This document shows positions 1-10,400 of a DNA stretch of 64,000 bases, piece after piece (positions within the stretch are counted from its first letter, which is position 1; each line of letters opens with the position of its first letter). The translations under genes and the position numbers were made by a program. The notes beneath the pieces are model-generated. The model saw only the letters and a list, made by a program, of their open reading frames with translations, searched no databases and was not told the DNA's origin. Origin of the DNA: an uncultured Pseudomonadota bacterium (GTDB lineage: Bacteria > Myxococcota_A > UBA796 > SXON01); assembly GCA_903875225.1 (NCBI GenBank), contig CAIQVJ010000110.1:60901-124900 (forward strand), given 5' to 3'.

Positions 1-1209
1 GCGGTGTGGGAGGTGCGACAGCCGCAAGACATCCGGGTGCTCGGGCAGCTTCACGCTGCGAAGCAGCGAGTTCAGGACTACCGAGACATCGGCGTCCGGT
101 TCACCCGAGAGCTCGACAAGACCAACGATCACAAACTGCTCACGTCCCGCGCCGCCATAGAGCACAGCGGCCTGCTCCAGCGGGGCGAGGATGTGCGACA
201 GACGGACACCATTCGCCGCCTCTTCGCGCTCGGATGGACCCCGATCTGGGAGGGGAAGTCCTGCCGCTTCGACTACTGGACGTCGCAGCCCGAGTGGTTC
301 GCCCAGCTGGGTGACGTGCGAAAGTACGCGACCGGGGCATTCCCGTTCGGGTTTCGGCGAATTGCGCGAAACACCGACGAACGGACGCTTATCGGTTGCG
401 TGGTGCCGCAGGGGGTGCCAACGATGTACTCGATTGAGGTTTGCCGCGGGGCCACCCGCTCGGTATCAGTCTCGATCTACGCGGCGATGTCCAGTTTCTG
501 TGCCGACTGGATGATGCGGTTTCAGGTCTCGTCGTCAGTGGCGATCTCAAGCCTGCACAGCCTACCGCTGCCGTCCAGCTGGTCGATTCTCCAGCGGGCG
601 GCCGAGGCCCTGTTCCAGGCTCCGAGCGAAGCCTCGCGGGTCCCGAGGCGCTGCATGCTCGACGCCATCGTCGCCGTGCTCTACGGCCTCGACCGCGACG
701 ACTTCGCGTGGATCCTCCGCGACTGCGACCACCCCGCCGCGCGCCTCTCCGAGAAGGGCTTCTGCCGCACCCTCGACCCCAAGGGCTTCTGGCGCGTGGA
801 CAAGGCGTCCGACCCCGAGCTGCGCCACACTGTGCTCTCCCTCGCCGCGTTCGACGATCTGCATGCCGCCATCGGCCTCGCCGGGTTGCGCGATGCCGGC
901 ATCCAGGCCTTCTGCGACCAGAACGACGGCGACGGCTGGACGCTCCCTGAGTCGCTGTGCCTCGCAGAGCTGGGCCTCACGCGGTCGGTGGACGTCGGCG
1001 TCTACGATGAGCGGGCGATGGTGGCCCAGCCGGTGCGGGCGCGGATGGGGGAGCGGTTTTTGGACTGGCAGTTGGCGCAGACGGTGGAAGAGAGCTGGGC
1101 GGAGTGTGAGGGACATGCGCGGGCGATTTTGGAGGGGTCCGCTCGTTCCGAGCTCCCGCCAAAGCCTCAGGCACCTCGTGACCTCGGCCCGCTCTTCCGG
1201 CCGCGCTAG
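1..1209 (+). CDS. C-terminal part of an Eco57I/DrmMI-like DNA adenine methyltransferase (5' end outside window)
   Basis: The reading frame is open from the first base, so only the last ~402 residues of a larger protein are present. The catalytic NPPY region would lie upstream and is not visible. What remains resembles the target-recognition and C-terminal parts of large Eco57I-type methylases used in restriction and in DISARM/BREX-like systems. It has a segment around residue 265 with FWRVDK followed by PELRHTVL, then a LPESLCLAELGL stretch, and a tail with GERFLDWQLAQ and ESWAECE. Its role would be N6-adenine methylation to mark self DNA. It is followed after 50 bp by a DUF262 gene on the same strand. 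The methyltransferase call rests on remembered family texture rather than a catalytic motif, so confidence is moderate. Confidence 0.6.
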   Translation, partial: AVWEVRQPQDIRVLGQLHAAKQRVQDYRDIGVRFTRELDKTNDHKLLTSRAAIEHSGLLQRGEDVRQTDTIRRLFALGWTPIWEGKSCRFDYWTSQPEWFAQLGDVRKYATGAFPFGFRRIARNTDERTLIGCVVPQGVPTMYSIEVCRGATRSVSVSIYAAMSSFCADWMMRFQVSSSVAISSLHSLPLPSSWSILQRAAEALFQAPSEASRVPRRCMLDAIVAVLYGLDRDDFAWILRDCDHPAARLSEKGFCRTLDPKGFWRVDKASDPELRHTVLSLAAFDDLHAAIGLAGLRDAGIQAFCDQNDGDGWTLPESLCLAELGLTRSVDVGVYDERAMVAQPVRARMGERFLDWQLAQTVEESWAECEGHARAILEGSARSELPPKPQAPRDLGPLFRPR

Positions 1210-1259
1210 ATGTCCGACCACGCTCATCTTTCGTCCATCCCACGCCCTCAGGAGCCCGC

Positions 1260-2354
1260 ATGAAGCCCACAACGACACCCGAAGAAATCGAAGGCCTCGG
1301 CGGCGACGAGGATGCGAGCTGGGGCGACTACCCGATCGACACCGTGCTAATCCGAACGGCACCCAGTACGGTCTTTGAGGTCGTGCGTCGGATCGACAAG
1401 GGTTCGTTCATCATGGCGCCGGAATTTCAGAGGGACTTCATCTGGGAGGACGACAAGCAGAGCAAACTGATCGAGTCCGTGATGATGCGCATCCCGCTGC
1501 CGGTCTTCTACCTGGCGGAGGACGAGAACGGGAACATGGTTGTTGTAGACGGGCTTCAACGGCTCTCCACCTTCCACCGGTTCATGAAGAACCAGCTTCG
1601 GCTGAAACTGCCTGAGCAAGAGCAGCTCAACAAGAAGCGATTCAGCGACCTCTCGCCGAAGCTACAGAACCGGGTAGAGGACTGCGTCCTGACGCTCTAC
1701 ATCGTCGATGCGAAGGTTCCCGAGCGTGCTCGGCTCGACATTTTCGAGCGCGTCAACAGCGGCGTTCCCCTGACGCGGCAGCAGATGCGGAACAGCCTCT
1801 ACACCGGCCCGGCCACGCGCTTCTTGAAGGAGGAGTCGGAGACCTCGATCTTCATGCAGGCCACCGGCGGCAGCCTCCAGTCCTCGACAATGCGCGACCG
1901 CGAGTTCGTAAATCGTTTTTGCGCCTTTCAGCTACTATCGCTGGACGTGTACAAGAAGGAGATGGACGACTTTCTAGCGCGTGCGCTCACCGCGATGAAC
2001 AAGTTGTCCGCGGCCGATCTCGCGACCCTGTCCGCGGAGTTTCGGAACAGCCTGCGGAACAACCACGCGGTCTTCGGCGAGCACGCTTTCCGGAAGCACG
2101 AAGCCGGACAAACGTACCGGAGCGTCCTGAATGCCTCGTTATGGGACGTGATGATCACCGGGCTCTCTCGGATTCCCGAGAGCGAGGTGATCGCAAGGGC
2201 TCCGCTCCTGCGCGAACGGTTCTTCGCGGTCATGAGGGACGGCGGCTTCAACAACGCGATCACGTACGGACCGAACAGCGGCAACCAGGTGCGCCACCGG
2301 TTTTTGGTCATGCAGCAGCTGCTCGGAGAGGTATTCCATGCTTACACGCCTTGA
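1260..2354 (+). CDS. DUF262 domain protein (ParB/sulfiredoxin-like nuclease/NTPase fold)
   Basis: A 364-aa protein with the hallmark features of DUF262. These are an APEFQRDFIW strand near residues 53-62, a VDGLQRLST box at residues 96-104 (the family's DGQQR motif), and an IFERVNSGVPLT motif further on. DUF262 proteins (for example GmrSD, BrxU) act as DNA-targeting nucleases or NTP-using partners in anti-phage systems. The 3' end overlaps the next gene (DUF3696 ATPase) by 17 bp, so the two are co-translated. DUF262, DUF3696 and a third protein in a row is the composition I remember for Menshen-type defence. The start ATG at 1260 follows a GGAGCCCGC stretch that supplies a GGAG ribosome binding site. 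Confidence 0.85.
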   Translation: MKPTTTPEEIEGLGGDEDASWGDYPIDTVLIRTAPSTVFEVVRRIDKGSFIMAPEFQRDFIWEDDKQSKLIESVMMRIPLPVFYLAEDENGNMVVVDGLQRLSTFHRFMKNQLRLKLPEQEQLNKKRFSDLSPKLQNRVEDCVLTLYIVDAKVPERARLDIFERVNSGVPLTRQQMRNSLYTGPATRFLKEESETSIFMQATGGSLQSSTMRDREFVNRFCAFQLLSLDVYKKEMDDFLARALTAMNKLSAADLATLSAEFRNSLRNNHAVFGEHAFRKHEAGQTYRSVLNASLWDVMITGLSRIPESEVIARAPLLRERFFAVMRDGGFNNAITYGPNSGNQVRHRFLVMQQLLGEVFHAYTP

Positions 2355-3465
2355 CATCAAGCACTTCAAGTGCTTTGAGCTTCTGAAGCTGCCACTGGCT
2401 CCACTGACTCTTCTTTCCGGTTCGAACGCATCCGGGAAGTCCTCGGTACTTCAAGCGCTGGTCCTGCTGCACCAGACTATGCGCGAGCACGAGTGGTCCA
2501 CCCGCTTGATGCTCAACGGGCAAGCAGTTCGCCTGGGGACCGTGTTGGACGTGGTGGACAAGGTTCACGGGCGCAAGGCCATCGAGATCGGGGTGGTCGA
2601 CGACGGTGGTAGCGCGCATTGGACCTTCACTGGCGAGCGCGCAGAGATGTCGATGGCGGTTGAGACAGTGGTGGCCGACGGGGCGACGGAGGCTCAGCCG
2701 GCCACGCTTCGTCACTTGGTGCCAGCACTCGACTCCGCGCTCGCCCAACGGATTCGCGACCTCACCTACATTACCGCAGAGCGCGTGGGCCCGCGGGAGG
2801 TCTACCCGATGGAAGATCGGCAGGTGACTCGCGTCGTGGGTCCACAGGGTGAGCACGCGGTCAGCCTGTTGCACTGGGGGCGGGACGAGGTCGTGTTGGA
2901 GGCGCTGGCCCTCAAGGGCGTTCCGCCGACCCGCCTCCGACAGGTCGAGGCCCGAATGCGCACGTTGTTCCCCGGCTGCGGCCTTGTTGTGCAGCAGGTT
3001 CCTCAGGTAAATGCGGTGACGTTGGGCCTGCGAACATCCGACGACACCGATTTTCATCGACCCATCCACGTGGGGTTCGGTCTGACACAGATCTTGCCGA
3101 TCGTGGTGGCAGCCGTTTCGGCGCGGAAGAACGATCTTGTCCTTGTCGAGAATCCGGAGGTACACCTCCACCCCGCGGGACAGGCGCTCATGGGGATGTT
3201 TCTCGCGGAGGTTGCGGCCGCGGGGGTACAGGTCATCATCGAGACGCACAGCGACCACGTTCTGAACGGAATTCGGAGGGCGGTCAAAGCGGGTACGCTG
3301 AAGAAGGATGAGACGGTACTGCATTTCTTCCGGCAACGCGGCACTGATGCGGAGCAAGTCGTGACTCCGACTCTGGACGAAAACGGCAACATCGACGTTT
3401 GGCCGGAGGGTTTCTTCGACCAGTTCGACAAGGACATGAACCACTTTGCGGGCTGGGAGGCCTGA
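2338..3465 (+). CDS. DUF3696-family AAA/ABC-type ATPase
   Basis: A 375-aa SMC/ABC-like ATPase. The N-terminus has LTRLDIKHFKCF followed by a Walker A SGSNASGKSS at about residues 28-37. The C-terminal half has the VENPEVHLHP Walker B/signature strand, a THSDHVLNGIR H-loop and the closing WPEGFFDQFD motif, all characteristic of DUF3696 (OLD-like) ATPases of defence islands. It probably couples ATP binding to activation of the DUF262 partner. The start codon lies inside the last codons of the DUF262 gene, and the stop at 3463-3465 is one base before the next gene's GTG, indicating one operon. All catalytic motifs look intact. Confidence 0.88.
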   Translation: MLTRLDIKHFKCFELLKLPLAPLTLLSGSNASGKSSVLQALVLLHQTMREHEWSTRLMLNGQAVRLGTVLDVVDKVHGRKAIEIGVVDDGGSAHWTFTGERAEMSMAVETVVADGATEAQPATLRHLVPALDSALAQRIRDLTYITAERVGPREVYPMEDRQVTRVVGPQGEHAVSLLHWGRDEVVLEALALKGVPPTRLRQVEARMRTLFPGCGLVVQQVPQVNAVTLGLRTSDDTDFHRPIHVGFGLTQILPIVVAAVSARKNDLVLVENPEVHLHPAGQALMGMFLAEVAAAGVQVIIETHSDHVLNGIRRAVKAGTLKKDETVLHFFRQRGTDAEQVVTPTLDENGNIDVWPEGFFDQFDKDMNHFAGWEA

Positions 3466-3466
3466 G

Positions 3467-4435
3467 GTGGAGTACCTGGTGAACGACCTCTCGTTCCACG
3501 GCCAGTTCGAGGATACCGGCACGTTCAGGGCCGCGCTCGGTCGGCTCATGGCCATGAGAGCGGTAGCGAAGCGGTATGGTCGCGAGGTTCATGTGCATCA
3601 CAACCTGAAGCACGCGATGGCCACGCGACAGTTGACGGTGCCTCAGGCTGCGGCCGGGCTGACTCGGGAGCAGCGGAGCGCTCTAGTGAGCTGGGTGAAC
3701 CAGGAGGGCCCGTTCTGGGAAGATGCTCGGGCTCACGGCCCCGACGAATATCTTCAGTGCGGCGAAACCCTAGTGACCGACACCGCGGTCGGAGAAGCTG
3801 GCTTTTGCAGAGTCCACGGGATTGATCGTACGTTGATGAGCGTCACCCCCTCGGAGTGGACGAGGTCGCCATTGAGCGTCGAGTGGATCCAGGCGGGTTC
3901 TTCGCCCCGGGCAGCCGAGGTGACGAACTTCTGGGACCCCACGACACTCCAGGCTGCCCTGCAGGCGGCCCCGCCGCCGATCGCTTCATGGCGGCAGCTT
4001 GAAGCCGCCATGCTGGCGCGCTGCACAAATCTAGTTTTCGCGAAGGACGCCTTCGCACCGGCGTTTGGCCATCCGTTTTCTCAAGCAGCGTGCGGACGGA
4101 TCGCGGTAATCCTGGACGCGGTTCACGAGCTGAAGGGTGCTTTTGACGCCAACGGTCGCCGTACGCCACGAGGCCACGAACTCTACGACAACTATTGCAC
4201 CGGAAAGAAGGGAGACGGCTGCCGAGGCGCGATGATTAAGGATTCCTCCGACACCGAGAAGGCCACCTGGCAGTCTGAACTGACCTTCGCACACCCCGGC
4301 GATCCCAGGAGGAAACTCTTTTGCCCCTGGCACGGCGCGGTCCAGACCCCGCAGTGGCGAGTGCATTTCTCCTGGCCTGTGCGGGCTGACGAGCCGATGT
4401 ACATCGTGTACGTCGGTCCAAAGATCACCGTTTGA
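3467..4435 (+). CDS. Uncharacterised third gene of the DUF262/DUF3696 operon
   Basis: A 322-aa protein using a GTG start one base after the upstream stop (TGA-G-GTG). I do not recognise a family. It is mostly alpha-helical at the N-terminus and contains histidines and cysteines that may bind metal: VHVHHNLKHA near residue 40, YCTGKKGDGC in the second half and FCPWHG near the C-terminus. The spacing of the C and H residues suggests a zinc site or an unrecognised nuclease core. Its coupling to the two upstream genes makes it the likely effector or specificity subunit of the trio. If this is a Menshen-type system it would be the non-ATPase, non-DUF262 component; that identity is inferred from gene order only. 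Confidence 0.7.
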   Translation: MEYLVNDLSFHGQFEDTGTFRAALGRLMAMRAVAKRYGREVHVHHNLKHAMATRQLTVPQAAAGLTREQRSALVSWVNQEGPFWEDARAHGPDEYLQCGETLVTDTAVGEAGFCRVHGIDRTLMSVTPSEWTRSPLSVEWIQAGSSPRAAEVTNFWDPTTLQAALQAAPPPIASWRQLEAAMLARCTNLVFAKDAFAPAFGHPFSQAACGRIAVILDAVHELKGAFDANGRRTPRGHELYDNYCTGKKGDGCRGAMIKDSSDTEKATWQSELTFAHPGDPRRKLFCPWHGAVQTPQWRVHFSWPVRADEPMYIVYVGPKITV

Positions 4436-4496
4436 CGACATTCAAACTCTCGCACCCTCGGATCAACCACTTCCCCGAAACCTGTAGGCGATCCCC

Positions 4497-7400
4497 ATGG
4501 CCCTGAACCCCATCGCCTTCACCGAGCGCGTCGTCGAGGACTTCCTCCGCTACCAGCTCACGACCTACCCGCTCGCAGACACGGACCTCTACGCCCAGCT
4601 CCGCGACCTCCTCCGCCTCGACCAGTCGCGCGACACGCCCCTTCGCAAGGGCCCGTTCATCAGCCTGTCTCGCCCGTTCAAGCAGGGCCCCACCATCGCC
4701 CAGCTCGTCGCGGACGGCGTCTTCCACCCTGCAATGACCTCCATTGTTCCCGCCGAGCACACTCACGTCCGCGCACACCAGGACGAGGCGATCCTTTCGA
4801 TCCACCGCGGCGACACCACCATCGTGTCGACCGGCACAGGCTCGGGCAAGACGGAGGCCTTCCTCTACCCGATCATCAGCCGCTGCCTTGAGCTCAAGGA
4901 CCACGCCGCTCCCCCCGGCGTCGTGGCCGTGCTCGTCTACCCGATGAACGCACTCGCGGAGGACCAGCTCGACCGGCTTCGCGGCCTGCTCGCTGGGCGC
5001 GGCATTCCGTTCGGCATGTACGTCGGGAAGACGCCCGAGGAGGACGGCCAGATCCGCGGCGAGCGCCTCCCCGATGGCTCGACGAACGCCGACTACCATG
5101 CGCGGCTGAAGCAGATCCGCGAGGCGGGCCAGGACATCACGCTCATCCCCGCCGAGGAGCGCGCCAGCCGCACGGCCATGCGAGCCGGCGGCGGACAGCC
5201 GCGGATCCTGCTGACCAACACTAAGCAGCTCGAACTGCTGCTCACACGTGGCAAAGACGTCGGGATCTTCGAGGGAGCACCGCTGGAGTTCCTCGTGTTC
5301 GACGAGGCCCACACCTTCCGAGGGGCGCAAGGTGCCGAGACCGCCTGCCTGATCCGCCGGCTGCGCACGTTTTGCGGTCGTGCCGCGTCGGAGGTGCGCC
5401 ACGTCGCGACCTCGGCGACCATGGCCAGCGCGGACGGGTCGGCCGAGCCGGCACACACCTTTGCCCGTCGCTTCTTCGGAGTGGATGCAGCGCGCGTCAC
5501 CCTTGTCCGCGAGGTCTACGACGAGCAGCGGTGGAACGAGCGGCGGAGCGTTCCGGCAGGGCCGCCGGATGACGTTCACGACGTGCTCAACCGCCTCCTG
5601 AAGGCCGTCGACGACGACGGGGAGGAGGCCGTCGCCCTCTCCGACTGCTTGGTCGCGCTGGGCGGAGCCCGGTTGCCGAAGACCGGCTGGCAGTCCGCAC
5701 TTTCCAGCCAGCTTGCCAGCAACGAGCTGGTCTTTCAGCTCGCATCGGAGCTGCGGACCGCTCGCCCGCTCTCTGAACTTCCCACGGCGCTGGCGGAGCG
5801 TGTCGGCCGAGCCGTGCCTGAAGCCGAGATCCTCGCCTGGCTCGCGCTGGGCGCCGCGACCGGCAAGGGCGGTCATGACCCGCTGCTCCGGCCGGTGGCC
5901 CACAGCTTTGTCCGGGGAGTCGGCGGCGCTGTCGTCACCTTCTCGAACCCCAAGGCCACCGCCCGGCTCTGGCTCGCTGGCGAGGAGGCTGCGGCCGAGC
6001 TTGGCGAGCGCTTTCGTCGCTTCCCCGTCATCACCTGCACGACCTGCGGCCAGCACTACTACGAGGCGTGGGTCAAGGACTTCGGGCTGAAGGTCGGCAA
6101 GCACGGCCCCGAGCGCGGCGACAAGGTCGGGGACGTCCGCGTTTGGCCCCACCTCGTCGCAGAGAGCGGCGGGTGTCGGGCGCTGCTCGTCGACCGACTG
6201 GTGGTCCGTCCGGATGAAGAGGAGGAGTTGGGTGACCAGTTGAACGACGACGGCGACGTTTCGCCAGCGACCAGCACCCCGCCTCATCCTCGACTGCAGG
6301 AGATGCTCTGCTGCGGCCACTGCGGAAGCTTGCAGGAGCAGCGCACTGAGGCCTGCATGACCTGTCAGGGCGACGCCTTCGTCGCGGTCCAGGTCGTCCG
6401 CAGCAAGGAGGAATTCCCCGGCCTTCTGCACTCCTGCGTGGCTTGCTCCTCGCCCGGGAAGCGCCCGCGGGGCGCCGGCTATCGTGAGCCCGCCCGTCCG
6501 ATGCGTGCAGTCAGCGTGTCCGACGTACACGTCCTTGCACAGTCGATGATGCACCTGTCCGAGCGGCCCCGGCTGCTCGTGTTTGCCGACAATCGGCAGG
6601 ACGCGGCGTTCCAGGCGGGCTGGATGCGTGACCACGCCCGGAGATTCCGACTGCGCGCTTACCTGTCCCAGCAGATCGGCGAGAAAGGCGCGTCGATCAT
6701 GGACATCGTGCACGGCCTCGATGGCGTGATGGAGGGCGACCGCGAGCTTTCACGCGCGCTCTTGCCCGAGGTCTGGCAGGTGGTGCCGTTCGACGAGAGC
6801 GGCGTCAAGCATCGCGAGGAGCGCATCTACTTCTTGAGGATCCAGGTCCTGCGTGAGATCGCCACGGGCGTGAAGCAGCGGCTGGGGTTGGAGCCGTGGG
6901 GCCGAATCCGCGTGAACTACGTCGGCCTCGACGCCGCGATGCCGTTCGTTCAGAAGTGGAAGGACGTTTTGAACATCGACGCGGATGTTCTCGCGGAGGG
7001 GATCGCCGCACTGCTCGACCACGTCCGCCGGACGCGAATCCTGCACGACGCGACGAAGCTCTTCGAGAAGATGTGGACGACCGACCTGAAGGAAGTGCTG
7101 TACGGCTACGTCCCGACGTTCGCTGGTGGGCCCAAGGGCGCCAAGCTCACCCGCGTGACCGGGGACGAGCCGGCTCGGGTCACCCAGTGGCGCGGCACGC
7201 GGCCCACCCAGGTCTGGAACGCGGTCGCGGGTTGGGGCGTCGCGGAGACAGACATCGAGCGGTTCCTCACCGAGCTGTGGGCGGCGCTCCGCGACGCGAA
7301 GCTGCTTGTTCCGGTGAGCTTGGAAGGGTGGGGCCACCCGCTGCGGGGCGGGGCCGGCACCTTCCAGATCGACAGCGGCAAGTTGACGATCCATCATCAT

Positions 7401-10400
7401 CTTGGCCGCTTTCGCTGCGCGAAGTGTCGCCGGACGACGATCCGGCAGGGTCCGCGGCAGATGTGCATGGCCTGGCGTTGCGGAGGCAAGCTGGTGCAGG
7501 AAATGGAGGCCGGCGACGACTTCGACCTGCGTATGCTCGACGGCGACTACAAGATGCTGCGCGTCGCAGAACACTCCGCCCAGGTCCCGCACGCCACCCG
7601 TGAGCGCATCGAGAACCAATTCAAGGGCGAGAAGGACCGGCTCAACACGCTGGTCTGCACGCCCACATTGGAGCTGGGCGTTGACATCGGCGCCCTTGAC
7701 GCGGTCCTGATGCGCAATGTGCCACCGACGCCTGCCAACTACTGGCAGCGCGCCGGCCGGGCCGGACGCCGGCACCGCATGGCTGTGGACGTGACCTACG
7801 CCCAGGCCACGGGCTTCGACCAGAGCTACTTCCGCGACCCGCTCAAGCTGCTGGCCGGCCAGGTTGAGCCGCCCCGGTTCAACCTCAAGAACGAGGTGAT
7901 GATCCGCAAGCACGTCCACGCCGCCGTGCTCACGGCGCTGCTCGGCATCGCACGTCGCGCCTCCGACACCGAGCGCGCGCGGATCGGCGACGTGCTCGCC
8001 CGCTGCTTCCCGCCGACGCTCAAGACCTGGCTGTTCACGCCCGGCGGAGAAGTCCTGGAACGGGCGATGGACGTGTCGATCCTGGGACCCGTCATCGATA
8101 CCCATCGGACAGCCGTGCTCGCCGAGGTCCAGCGAGCGTTTACGTCCTCGTGGCCGACCGAGGACGCCGCGGCCGTCACGCCGATCGTCATTGAGCGCGT
8201 CGTGAACGAGATGCCGCGCTCGCTCGCCGAGGTGATCAAACGTCTCAAGCGCCGCCTGGATTGGGCCAGGAGCGAGCTGAAGCGCCTGAACGTCATCATG
8301 GAAAAAGACGGTGTCCTGAACAACGAGAACGAGGCCCATTCACGGCGCTGCAAGAAGATCATCGCCCGTTTGAAAGGGACCTACCATCGCAACGCGGCAA
8401 CCGCGCAGGGCGGCGCCGAGGACTCGGACACCATGAGCGCGCTCTCCCGAGAAGGCTTCCTGCCTGGCTACGGCCTGGAGTCCGGAAGCATCGTCGGCAT
8501 GGCGGAGCCGCCGAGGATGACCGACGGTCTGGACGACTTTGAGCTGCCCCGCGCGCCGTCGCTGGCGCTGCGCGAGTACGTCCCCGGAAACGCGATCTAT
8601 GCCAATGGCTTCCGCTTCGTCCCCCGCCGCTTCATGCTCACTGCCGAGGACACACTGCGCTTTCGCGTCGTGGTCGAGCAGCAGGTGGTTCAAGAGGTCG
8701 GCACCGAGGCTGCGGCGGCGACGTTGTCCACCCAGGAGATCCGCGCCGTCCAGGTCTGTGACGTCATCATGCCCTCGCAGTCGCAGATCTCCGACGAGGA
8801 GGAATTCCGCTTCCAGATGCCCGTCGCCAGCTATGCGGACGACCGTGGCTACCACCGCGGTGGAACGCTTTGGCGCTGGGCGGACCTCGACGTTCGCTTC
8901 CGCCGAGGGGTGCAGCTCCGCATGCTGAACGTGGGGCCACGGAACGAGGTCCGCGAGCTGAAGCTCGGCTTCCCGCTGTGTCTCGCGTGCGGCCAGTCCC
9001 ACTCGCCGTTCGCCAGCCAGAAGTCCCGCGAGGAGTTCGACAAGCTGCACTTCGAGCGCTGCAACCACGTCGTCAAACCCACCGGTTTCTATGCCGACGT
9101 CGAGGTTGATGTTCTCGGCCTCCACGACGTCCAGGACCGCAAGCTCGGGTTCAGCGTCGTCGAGTCCATCCGGATGGGCGCCGCGCGGGTGCTGGACATG
9201 GAAATCGAGGACCTCCAGATCCTCGCTCTGGGTCACGTCGGCGAGGACCGCGTGGACGTGCTGCTCTACGACCCGATGCCAGGCGGCTCCGGCCTGCTCG
9301 AACAGCTCACGGAGCGCTGGGAGGAGGTCCGGCTCGCCGCCTTGAACCTGCTGAACGGCTGCGTCGGGGCCTGCGAAGCTTCTTGCATTGATTGCCTCCA
9401 GACCTACCGGAACCGATTTTACCATGCCGACCTCGACCGCCACCTTGCGAGCGCGACTTTGACAGCGGCGACGGGAGGTTTGACCTGGATTCATCCCCTG
9501 CCCGAGAACCTGCCGCACGTCGGCGGGGCGGGTCCTCAGACCCCAATCGAGGTGAGGTTCAGGCGCTACCTTGCCGCTGCCGGTCTGCCCGCGCCGCTTT
9601 GCCAGCACCGCATCGACCTCGGCCCCGGGTTCGGCCACACCGTCCCCGACTTCTTCTACAACCGCGACGAGGACGAGCCGGGCATCTGCATCTACATCGA
9701 CGGCATGGGCGTCGAGATCCACGGCAACGACGAGCAGGCCAGGAAGGACGCCGCCATCCGCGCCCGACTGGACGAGAAGGGGTTCGAGGTCGTGGTGGTA
9801 CGGTCGTTTGAACTGGACGACAAGAACGCCGTAGTGCTCGCCATCGCACGGATCGCGGACCGGTTGATGGGCGGCGAGCGCCGAAGGGCTTTGCGGGCGG
9901 ACACGTCGTGGTTTGAACGGGCGGGTGCGGTCGAGGCTGGGGGTGAAGGTGGCGAGGCCGGTGCGGCCGAACGTCCGAAGTTGCGGATGATCCGCTGCGA
10001 GGAGCACGAGGCTGGCGCGGTGCCGATCTACGACCTGCGGATCGCTGCCGGGGCGTTCTCGGAGGGGCAGATGCCGGAGGCCGACGGGTTCGCCAGGGTC
10101 GAGGGCGCAGGGACGCGCAGGGGGCTATTCATCGCGCAGGTGGTGGGCGACTCGATGGACAAAGTCGCGCCGAAGGGGGCGTATTGCTTGTGGCAGCACC
10201 TTGGGCAGGCGGGGGTCGCAGCCGCGGCGCCGGGAGAGAACATTGTCGTGCGCAGGCCAGCGGGCGCGGATGGGGAACTCGGGGAGTTTACGTTCAAGCG
10301 GCTGGTGGAGACGGCGGCGGGGCGGGAGTTGGTGCCGGTCAGCACGAACCCGGGGCACAAGTCGATCGTGCTGACGGAGGGGGATGAGGTTGAGGGGGTG

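Noticed and set aside
4425..6713. Minus-strand 762-codon open frame antisense to the helicase fusion
   Set aside because: Its codons are Arg/Gly/Val-rich shadow coding from a GC-rich gene on the other strand with intact helicase motifs; no recognisable motif and no ribosome binding site.
6750..10007. Long minus-strand frames (6750-8339 and 8340-10007) opposite the helicase fusion
   Set aside because: Same reason: GC-rich antisense open frames; the plus-strand protein has continuous, recognisable motifs across this span.
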